NCBI RefSeq assembly: GCF_036687315.1
Contig: NZ_CP144683.1
Location: 2,922,001-2,986,000, forward strand
Reading direction: 5' to 3'
Origin: Sphingopyxis sp. TUF1
GTDB taxonomy: Bacteria > Pseudomonadota > Alphaproteobacteria > Sphingomonadales > Sphingomonadaceae
DNA: 64,000 nt
The position numbers and the translations under genes are program-made. Positions 57,840 through 64,000 of the stretch are shown in pieces (the stretch's first letter is position 1; the number at the start of each line of letters is the position of its first letter). Under the pieces are notes generated by a model. That model saw nothing but the letters and a program-made list of their open reading frames with translations. It made no database searches and was not told where the DNA came from.

Positions 57840-60110
57840 CTAGAACTTGATACCGGCCTCAACCGAAATGTTGCGCGTGGGCTCGAGATAAAGGATTGCG
57901 CGCGGAACCGGCGTGATCGGGAAGGGCAGGTTGAACGCGCTGCCGATCGTCTTCTGGTTGGTCAGATTCTTCCCGACCAGCGCGAGGTGCCAGCTATCAT
58001 CGCGATCGGCGAGCTGGACGCGCAGGTCGAGCTTCACATAGCCGTCCTGGACGCCGAAGATCGGGCTCTGGTTGTCCGAATTGAAATATTTCGAACGGCC
58101 CGCGGCGACGCCGGTGATATCCAGCTTCAAATCTTCCGACATGTCGAAACGCGCGTGCGCGGTGACGCTGCCTGTCCATTTCGACGAATAGGCTACCGGA
58201 TAACCGGCAAGATTGTTCGTCGCCGGCGTACAGCCGACTTGCGAGGCAAGACAGGCTGCGCCCGGATAATCGTCATATTTGATATCCGAGTAGGCGGCCG
58301 AGGCGCTGATATCGAAATTCTCGATCGGATAGATGCTGAGCGATCCTTCGATGCCCTTCGACGTCGCGGCCGCAGCGTTGCCGGTCAGATAGCTCGACGT
58401 CGCGGGCTGATAGACCGAAACCTGCAAGTCCTTGAACTTGGTGTGATAGAGCGAGACGTTCGCGACGACCTTGCCGTCGAACAGCGTCGATTTGACGCCC
58501 GCCTCGAAATTTTCCGACCGTTCGGGCTCAAAGGTGAAGGTCGCGTTCGTCGTACCGAGCGTGTTCGACACGAAACCGCCCGACTTCGAACCGCGGCCCC
58601 AGGTTCCGTAGATCATGATGCGCGGCGCGATATCGTACTGCAGTGTCACCGACGGATCGACATTGCCTTCGCTGATCTTGCCGACCGCGCTCGAAATCGG
58701 GCGTAGCGCAAAAGGCTGGCCGTTGAGGCCGTTCGATCCGTAGACCAGCCGGGCGGCGAAATCGCCTTCCTTCTTCGTATGCGAATAACGCAGGCTGCCG
58801 ATCGCGCGGAAGGCGTCGGTGACGTTGAAGGTGCCCTGTCCGAACACCGACCAGCTTTCGGCTTCCTGATTGAAGACGCTGTCGATGCGGCCGAAATAGG
58901 GTCCGGCAAAGACGCCAGGGATCGTCAGGCTCGGCAGGTTGAAGCCCTGATATTGTTCGAGCGTGTAGTTCGATTTGTCATAATAGGCGCCAACGATGAA
59001 TTCGAAGGTCTTGCCGGTCGGCGAAAGGATGCGAATTTCCTGCGAGATCTGGTCGAAACGTTCGGGGAAGGCGTTGTAGACCGAGTTTGCGGTGAACGCG
59101 CCGCCACTGTTCGGGATCGTCTGGTCGAACCCGTTGATAATCTTCGACTTGAACCAGCTGTACCCCGTTACCGAGGTCAGCGTGAAATCGCCGAGCGCGA
59201 GGTTGCCGACGCCCGAGATCATCACCGATTTATTGTCATTGCCCTCGTTGCCCAGCGCCGAGCGTTCGAGATAGCGCGTCGTCTGCGGATCCTGCCCGCT
59301 GGTCAGCGGGCTCGACACGGTGATGCCGCCGTTGACTTCGCGGTTCCCGTATTCGACCTTCGCGGTATAATCGAAATTGGCCGACGGCTCCCACTTCAGC
59401 GTCAGGCGCAGCAATTGCGACTTGATTTCGGGATCGTCGTGATCGGTCGCGCGGTTATAGATATAGCCGTCCTGATTGACGATCTTGTACGCGAGGCGCG
59501 CGCCCAGCGTGTCGCTGATCGGCCCCGACAGATAGCCTGAAAAATCGGTGCCTTTGTGATCGAAGTTGTAAAGTCCGGTCAGCGCGCCTTCGAATTCGCG
59601 CGTCGGTCCGGCCGAAACGACGCTCACCGCGCCCGCGGCCGTGTTCTTGCCGAAAAGCGCGCCCTGCGGACCGCGCAGCACCTCGACGCGCGCAAGGTCG
59701 AAGAAAGGCGCCTGCGCCTGCCGGTTGCGGCCGGCGTAGATGCCGTCGACATAGAGCGACACCGACTGGTCGAACGCGAAGTTTGCCGGCGGCGAACCGA
59801 AGCCGCGGATATAAATGACGTCGTTGCCCGCGGTCGATTGGACGAAGACGTTCGGCGTGTAGTTCATCACCGCCTTGATGTCGCTCGTGTTGAACTCGGC
59901 GAGCTTGGCGCCGCTCACCACTTCCATCGAGATCGGCACGTCCTGAAGGCTCTGTTCGCGCTTTTGCGCGGTGACGATGATTTCGTTGGTTGCGCTGTCG
60001 TCGTTATCCGCTGCTTCGGCAGGCGCTGTTTGCGCCCACGTCGGTGCGGCGTTGGCAAGCATCGCGAACGCTGCGACGCCCGACAGCAGAAACTGGTTAC
60101 GAGCCTTCAT
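57840..60110 (-). CDS. TonB-dependent outer-membrane receptor (island copy)
   Basis: Outer-membrane transporter of 756 aa. ATG at 60110 follows GGGAGGG and opens a signal peptide (ending APTWAQ). The TonB-box region NEIIVTAQKREQSLQDVPIS is very like that of the receptor at 16.4 kb. The plug and barrel are complete, with a terminal aromatic (VEAGIKF). It starts a three-gene operon with SnoaL-like and GST 2 genes, and shares an operator region with the divergent DUF3237 gene. Likely substrate importer for the island. Confidence 0.93.
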   Translation of the reverse strand: MKARNQFLLSGVAAFAMLANAAPTWAQTAPAEAADNDDSATNEIIVTAQKREQSLQDVPISMEVVSGAKLAEFNTSDIKAVMNYTPNVFVQSTAGNDVIYIRGFGSPPANFAFDQSVSLYVDGIYAGRNRQAQAPFFDLARVEVLRGPQGALFGKNTAAGAVSVVSAGPTREFEGALTGLYNFDHKGTDFSGYLSGPISDTLGARLAYKIVNQDGYIYNRATDHDDPEIKSQLLRLTLKWEPSANFDYTAKVEYGNREVNGGITVSSPLTSGQDPQTTRYLERSALGNEGNDNKSVMISGVGNLALGDFTLTSVTGYSWFKSKIINGFDQTIPNSGGAFTANSVYNAFPERFDQISQEIRILSPTGKTFEFIVGAYYDKSNYTLEQYQGFNLPSLTIPGVFAGPYFGRIDSVFNQEAESWSVFGQGTFNVTDAFRAIGSLRYSHTKKEGDFAARLVYGSNGLNGQPFALRPISSAVGKISEGNVDPSVTLQYDIAPRIMIYGTWGRGSKSGGFVSNTLGTTNATFTFEPERSENFEAGVKSTLFDGKVVANVSLYHTKFKDLQVSVYQPATSSYLTGNAAAATSKGIEGSLSIYPIENFDISASAAYSDIKYDDYPGAACLASQVGCTPATNNLAGYPVAYSSKWTGSVTAHARFDMSEDLKLDITGVAAGRSKYFNSDNQSPIFGVQDGYVKLDLRVQLADRDDSWHLALVGKNLTNQKTIGSAFNLPFPITPVPRAILYLEPTRNISVEAGIKF

Positions 60111-60162
60111 ATGCACCCTCCCATTGAGTGTATGTCGTCGGTTCCGGAGATATTTCCGATCC

Positions 60163-60177
60163 GTCAATCTGATTGAC
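60163..60177. promoter_or_regulatory. Palindrome GTCAAT-CTG-ATTGAC
   Basis: A perfect 6-3-6 inverted repeat matching the core of the palindromes at 24186 and 51475. It lies two bases from operator site 3 in the same divergent promoter region. Confidence 0.6.
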
Positions 60178-60179
60178 CC

Positions 60180-60191
60180 TTAGTATACTAA
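60180..60191. promoter_or_regulatory. Palindromic operator core TTAG-TATA-CTAA (site 3)
   Basis: A perfect 12-base palindrome equal to the core of the ACTTAG-N4-CTAAGT sites; the outer AC/GT bases are replaced. Located between the divergent TonB receptor and DUF3237 genes. Confidence 0.55.
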
Positions 60192-60232
60192 TTGTTTTAT
60201 GCTTGTCCATAGGCAGGAAGAGGATTCGTGGC

Positions 60233-60739
60233 ATGAGTGAAGAAATTAGGGACAGGGAACCCGCCGCGCTGGCAAGCCGGCATCTGTGCACCGTCGAGTT
60301 CGAAGTGGGCGGCGGAATCATAGGCATCGGCGCCTCGCCATTCGGCGACCAGCGGCTTGGGTATATTAGTGGAGGGCGCTTCTTCGGGCCGCGAATCAAC
60401 GGCATAGTCCTGTCAGGTGGCGGAAACTGGTCGCGCAGCGGGCGGCTCGGCGACACGGTATCGGTCGGCACCTTCGACGCGCGCGCAGTGTGGCAGACCG
60501 ATGACGGCGAACTCATCTATGTCAGCTACACGGGCCGCAACATCATTCCCGACGATGTGCGCACCACCTTCGCCGACCCCGCTGTGCCCGACGCCGACGC
60601 ATCGCGATATTATCTGCGAATCGCCCCCGTGTTCGAAACCGCGAGCGCGCAATATGGCTGGCTCAACGGCGTGCTGGCGGTGGGGGTCGGCGAGCGAACC
60701 GATTTTGGCGTCCGCCATGTAATCCACGAGATACTCTGA
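60233..60739 (+). CDS. DUF3237 family protein (island copy)
   Basis: Protein of 168 aa, DUF3237: LSGGGNWSRSGRLGDTVSVG, LIYVSYTGRNI and QYGWLNGVLAVGVGER are the matching parts of the family fold. ATG at 60233 follows AGGAAGAGGA. It is the first gene of a two-gene unit with GST 3, one base apart, and divergent from the TonB receptor. Pairing with a TonB receptor also occurs at 16 kb, which suggests a shared substrate class. Confidence 0.84.
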   Translation: MSEEIRDREPAALASRHLCTVEFEVGGGIIGIGASPFGDQRLGYISGGRFFGPRINGIVLSGGGNWSRSGRLGDTVSVGTFDARAVWQTDDGELIYVSYTGRNIIPDDVRTTFADPAVPDADASRYYLRIAPVFETASAQYGWLNGVLAVGVGERTDFGVRHVIHEIL

Positions 60740-60740
60740 A

Positions 60741-61466
60741 ATGATCGACCTGCATTATTCGGCGACGCCGAACGGACAGAAGATTGCCATCATGCTGGAG
60801 GAGATCGGCGCATCCTATCGCGTCATGCCCTATGACATCTTCAACGGCGACCAGCTGACCGCCGAGTTTGGCCGGATCAATCCCAACCATAAGCTGCCCG
60901 CGATCGTCGACCATAGTCCCGTGGACGGCCGTGATCCGATCACCGTCTTTGAATCGGGAGCGATCTTGCAATATCTGGCCGAAAAAAGCGGGCGCTTCCT
61001 TCCGTCATCGGGTGCCGCGCGCGCGGCTACATTGTCATGGCTGACGTGGCAGGTTGCGGGGCTGGGGCCGATGGGCGGACAGGCGAGTCATTTCTTGCGC
61101 TACGCTCCCACCGGGCAAGATTATGCGATCGAGCGCTATACGAAGGAACTGACGCGTCTGCTCAGCGTGCTCGAAAAACGGCTGGAGAAAAGTGCCTATG
61201 TCGCCGGCGAGGAATATACGATCGCCGATATGGCGATCTGGCCCGGCCGCGCATCGGCGTTCGTTATGGGAATGGCTCTCGACGAATGGCCCGCTATGCG
61301 GGGTTGGTTCGAACGCATCCGCGAGCGTCCGGCTGTCGCACGTATGATGGCGCGCGACGATCTGATGCCACCCGCGAAATATATCGGGCGGCACCAGCGG
61401 CTTGATGAAAAGGAATGGTCGAACATGTTCGGCGATGCGAACCAAGCGGCGGCGCGGGGGGACTGA
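60741..61466 (+). CDS. Glutathione S-transferase, Nu-like (GST 3)
   Basis: GST of 241 aa, paralogous to GST 2: ATPNGQKIAIMLEEIGASYR, INPNHKLPAIVDHS, FESGAILQYLAEKSGRFLP, and a helical domain with EEYTIADMAIWPG. The Nu-class signature is preserved. It is one base after the DUF3237 gene and surely co-transcribed. Fairly divergent from GST 2, so a different substrate or step is likely. Confidence 0.9.
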   Translation: MIDLHYSATPNGQKIAIMLEEIGASYRVMPYDIFNGDQLTAEFGRINPNHKLPAIVDHSPVDGRDPITVFESGAILQYLAEKSGRFLPSSGAARAATLSWLTWQVAGLGPMGGQASHFLRYAPTGQDYAIERYTKELTRLLSVLEKRLEKSAYVAGEEYTIADMAIWPGRASAFVMGMALDEWPAMRGWFERIRERPAVARMMARDDLMPPAKYIGRHQRLDEKEWSNMFGDANQAAARGD

Positions 61467-61501
61467 GGGCGAGAGGCTGGGAACACCGATTGCAGACAAT
61501 A

Positions 61502-61641
61502 AAATCCTCCCTGTCGCGAAGCGATGGGGAGGTGGCAGCGCGAAGCGCTGACGGAGGGGCTTTGGCGCTGCCGTCGCGGCCCCTCCACCACTCGCTGCGC
61601 GAGCGGTCCCCCTCCCCATGGCTTCGCCACAGGGAGGATTT
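61502..61641. repeat. Large palindromic repeat (AAATCCTCCCTG family)
   Basis: AAATCCTCCCTGTCGCGAAG at the left pairs with CTTCGCCACAGGGAGGATTT at the right, and inner arms GGGGAGGTGG / CCCCTCCCC continue the pairing with imperfections. It fills the space between two convergent GST genes and probably ends both transcripts. Confidence 0.85.
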
Positions 61642-61688
61642 AGCGGCAACTCCCCACCCTAAAGCCGCCATCATCCTTACGCACCCTC

Positions 61689-62393
61689 TCACCGCTTCGC
61701 ATGCTGCCGATCCCCCCACAAGATCGCGCGGTGCTCGTCGGTGAAGCCGGTGAGTCCACCCTCGATCGTTTCGGCACGCGCGACGCCGACTGTCATGCCC
61801 TCAGCGACCGCAGGACGCTCGAGCATCGCTGCGCCCCAGCGGTCGACATTCGGAAAACGTCCGGCCTTTTCGATCAGCTGGCGACGCAGATAAGGAAGCG
61901 TCGCCATATCGGCGATCGTATACTCGTCGCCCGCCAACCACTTGGCCTCGCCCAGCCTTTTGTCGAGGACCATCATCAACCGGTCGACCTCGCGGCTGTA
62001 ACGTTCGATCGCATATTCGTGCCGGTCCTTGGCATAATGGGTGAAATGCGCTTCCTGCCCGAACATCGGCCCGACGCCCGACACCTGGAACATCAGCCAT
62101 TGCCAGCAGATCGCGCGCGCTGCCGGATCGGTGGGCAGGAAGCGTCCGGTCTTTTCGGCGAGATAGAGCAAAATCGCGCCGGTCTCCCAAAGCACGAACC
62201 GCTCGCCATCCGGTCCTTTGTCGTCGACGATCACGGGCGTCTTGTTGTTTGGGTTGAGCGCGAGAAATTCGGGGGTCAGCTGATCGCCCGCCAGAATGTC
62301 GATATATTCGAGGCGCCAGTCGAGCCCCATCTCGAGAAGCGCGATCGCGATCTTGCGCGCATTGGGGGTCGGGCCGCCGTAGAGCGTGATCAT
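61689..62393 (-). CDS. Glutathione S-transferase, Nu-like (GST 4)
   Basis: GST of 234 aa: GGPTPNARKIAIALLEMGLD (Nu-like but GHK replaced by ARK), LNPNNKTPVIVDDK, WETGAILLYLAEKTGRFLP and DEYTIADMATLPYLRRQ. ATG at 62393 lies four bases after the CoA-transferase stop, with GGGAGG in that gene's end. Co-transcribed with the CoA transferase. Confidence 0.9.
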   Translation of the reverse strand: MITLYGGPTPNARKIAIALLEMGLDWRLEYIDILAGDQLTPEFLALNPNNKTPVIVDDKGPDGERFVLWETGAILLYLAEKTGRFLPTDPAARAICWQWLMFQVSGVGPMFGQEAHFTHYAKDRHEYAIERYSREVDRLMMVLDKRLGEAKWLAGDEYTIADMATLPYLRRQLIEKAGRFPNVDRWGAAMLERPAVAEGMTVGVARAETIEGGLTGFTDEHRAILWGDRQHAKR

Positions 62394-62397
62394 CGCC

Positions 62398-63561
62398 TCA
62401 ATCCTCCCGTCCGAGCCATCGTTTGATGACGTCGGCGCCGTCCTGTCCGACGCCAAGCGGGGCAGGGCGGCGAACGCTGCCCGGTGTCGCCGACAGTTTT
62501 GGAAATACGCCCTGCATCGTGATCTCGCCAAACTCGTCGTCGGCAACTTTCACCAGCGCGTCGCGTGCGGCAAAATGCGGGTCGGCGAGCATGTCTTCCG
62601 CGTCGAAGACGCGGCCCGCAGGGACGGCGGCCTCGACCATCTTCGCTTCAAGCTCGGCGATGGTCAGCGTTCTTGTCCATTCGCCAATGAGCGCATCGAG
62701 CTCTTCCTGCCTCGCGCCGCGCGCACGGTGCGTCGCATAGCGTTCGTCGCGCGCCAGTTCGGGCCGCCCCATCGCCGCGGCTAGCCGCGCAAAGACGCCA
62801 TCCTGATTGGCGCCAATCAGATATTCGCCATCCTTGCACGGATAGACGTTCGACGGCGCGATGCCGGGCAGCGTCGACCCGGTGCGGCGGCGCTTGGTGC
62901 CGCTCGCCGAATAGTCGGACACCGTCGATTCCATCACCTGCAACACCGCCTCATAAAGCGCCGAGTCGACGATCTGCCCTTCGCCGGTCTTGCCGCGGTG
63001 ATGGAGCGCCACGAGCGCGCCCATGCACCCGTAGGTCGCAGCGAGCGTATCGCCGATCGATACCCCCATGCGCGCGGGCGGCAGGTCCGGATAGCCGACG
63101 ATGCCGCGCCAGCCGCCCATCGCCTCGCCGATCCCGCCGAACCCGGCGCGCGCGGCATAGGGACCGGTCTGGCCGTAGCCCGAGACGCGCACGACGATCA
63201 GACCGGGGTTGGCCTTGCGAAGCTCGACGGGGTCGAGGTTCCATTTTTCGAGCGTGCCGGGACGGAAGTTTTCGATCAGGATGTCGGCCTTGGCGATCAA
63301 TTCGCGCGCGAGCGCCTGTCCATCTTTGGACCGCAGGTCGCACGCCACCGAAAATTTGTTGCGTGCGATGACGCGCCACCAGCTTGGCTTGTCACCCTGA
63401 CCCCAATGGCGCATCTGGTCGCCCGTCCCCGGTGGTTCGAGCTTAACGATTTCGGCGCCCATGTCGCCGAGCAGTTGGCCGCAGAAGGGGCCGGCGATCA
63501 GCTGCCCCATTTCGACGACCCTGATGCCTTCCAGCGCACCCCCGCTGCCCGTCTCGCCCAT
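62398..63561 (-). CDS. CaiB/BaiF (class III) CoA transferase
   Basis: Enzyme of 387 aa transferring CoA between carboxylic acids. Landmarks: IRVVEMGQLIAGPFCGQLLG, GDMGAEIVKLEPP, ENFRPGTLEKW, the catalytic Asp in SIGDTLAATYG, and the small-domain loop. ATG at 63561 follows AAAGGA. Divergent from the HMG-CoA-lyase-type gene: activation of a dicarboxylic or hydroxy acid followed by lyase cleavage is a known pairing (as for itaconate-type or HMG-type acids). The acid is unknown here. Confidence 0.92.
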   Translation of the reverse strand: MGETGSGGALEGIRVVEMGQLIAGPFCGQLLGDMGAEIVKLEPPGTGDQMRHWGQGDKPSWWRVIARNKFSVACDLRSKDGQALARELIAKADILIENFRPGTLEKWNLDPVELRKANPGLIVVRVSGYGQTGPYAARAGFGGIGEAMGGWRGIVGYPDLPPARMGVSIGDTLAATYGCMGALVALHHRGKTGEGQIVDSALYEAVLQVMESTVSDYSASGTKRRRTGSTLPGIAPSNVYPCKDGEYLIGANQDGVFARLAAAMGRPELARDERYATHRARGARQEELDALIGEWTRTLTIAELEAKMVEAAVPAGRVFDAEDMLADPHFAARDALVKVADDEFGEITMQGVFPKLSATPGSVRRPAPLGVGQDGADVIKRWLGRED

Positions 63562-63620
63562 ATCATTCCTTTCGCGGCCGACTCCGATAGAGACGACCTG
63601 CCTCGCCCATGGTCATTCTA

Positions 63621-63638
63621 TACTTAGAATGCTATGTA
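63621..63638. promoter_or_regulatory. Palindromic operator TACTTAG-N4 (site 4)
   Basis: TACTTAG-AATG-CTATGTA matches the site at 18669 with one mismatch in the arms. It lies between the divergent CoA transferase and HMG-CoA-lyase-type genes. Confidence 0.65.
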
Positions 63639-63679
63639 ATTTTCAACCTGCAAATGACCCGGAAAATTCAGGACGCAAG

Positions 63680-64000
63680 ATGTTGAAAAATCATGCCGTG
63701 GAAATCGTCGAGGTCGGCCCGCGTGACGGGCTTCAGAATGAGCCGGCGATCGTATCGACCGCCGACAAGCTCGATCTCGTCCGCCGCGCGATCGATTACG
63801 GCGTGCGCCGTATCGAGGTGACGAGTTTCGTCAATCCGAAGAAGGTGCCGCAACTCGCCGACGCCGAAGAGCTGGTCGCCATGCTTCCCGATCGCAATGA
63901 CGTGACCTACATTGGCCTCGTCCTCAACCGCCGCGGCGCCGAGCGCGCGCTGGCGACGGGGTGCATCGACGAGCTTGGCGCCGTGTGCGTCACCAGCGAC
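63680..64000 (+). CDS. HMG-CoA lyase-type aldolase (partial, runs off the window)
   Basis: The frame from ATG 63680 is open for 107 codons to the window end. It begins VEIVEVGPRDGLQNEP, the catalytic metal-binding motif of HMG-CoA lyase, followed by ADKLDLVRRAIDYGVRRIEV, TSFVNPKKVPQLADAEE and YIGLVLNRRGAERAL. Such enzymes cleave 3-hydroxy-3-methylglutaryl-CoA or similar acyl-CoAs to acetyl-CoA and an oxo acid. A weak AGGA lies upstream. The divergent CoA transferase would supply the CoA ester. Confidence 0.9.
   Translation, partial: MLKNHAVEIVEVGPRDGLQNEPAIVSTADKLDLVRRAIDYGVRRIEVTSFVNPKKVPQLADAEELVAMLPDRNDVTYIGLVLNRRGAERALATGCIDELGAVCVTSD

Overview
The window is high-GC DNA from a Gram-negative alphaproteobacterium, most likely Sphingomonadales (Sphingopyxis/Sphingomonas/Novosphingobium type). 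Three large TonB-dependent receptors, a type V autotransporter, tightly overlapped operons (many ATGA junctions), several sphingomonad-type palindromic repeats and glutathione-based catabolic gene sets all point that way. The assignment rests on reading protein families, not on a database search. I saw no rRNA or tRNA gene and no CRISPR array.

Left part (1-15.6 kb), accessory: a gene tail and a frameshifted gene relic; a LuxR-type response regulator overlapping end-to-end with a 7TM sensor kinase; a 1735-aa autotransporter; an IS91-family element with its own tyrosine recombinase; a DJ-1/PfpI gene broken by one in-frame stop, next to a LysR regulator; an AraC fragment; and a membrane diguanylate cyclase.

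Middle part (15.9-50.1 kb): a DUF3237/TonB receptor/MFS locus; exonuclease III; small stress-type genes; an orphan GH114 hydrolase; two acyl-CoA dehydrogenases; a cobalamin-uptake operon (btuB-btuF-btuC-btuD) behind a cobalamin riboswitch; then conserved housekeeping genes: guaB, rsmB, surA-pdxA-rsmA, bioF-bioD-bioA, ilvB-ilvN-ilvC, miaA and serB.

Right part (50.2-64.0 kb): a dense catabolic island of four operons and two single genes. It holds four glutathione S-transferases, two short-chain dehydrogenases, two SnoaL-like proteins, an SMP-30 lactonase, a carboxymuconolactone-decarboxylase-like protein, a VOC protein, DUF3237, an MFS carrier, a TonB receptor, a CaiB-type CoA transferase and the start of an HMG-CoA-lyase-type gene. 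The layout suggests uptake across both membranes, oxidation and glutathione chemistry, then CoA-dependent cleavage of an unknown, possibly aromatic, lactone or terpenoid-like substrate.

The most interesting signal is regulatory. A palindrome close to TACTTAG-N4-CTAAGTA lies in four promoter regions: the DUF3237/TonB/MFS locus at 18.7 kb and three divergent promoters of the right-hand island (55.7, 60.2 and 63.6 kb). A second palindrome with core GTCAAT-N3-ATTGAC lies before the acyl-CoA dehydrogenases (24.2 kb), before a GST gene (51.5 kb) and again at 60.2 kb. Together they define a candidate regulon joining distant loci with paralogous receptors, carriers and DUF3237 proteins. No obvious regulator for it lies in the window.
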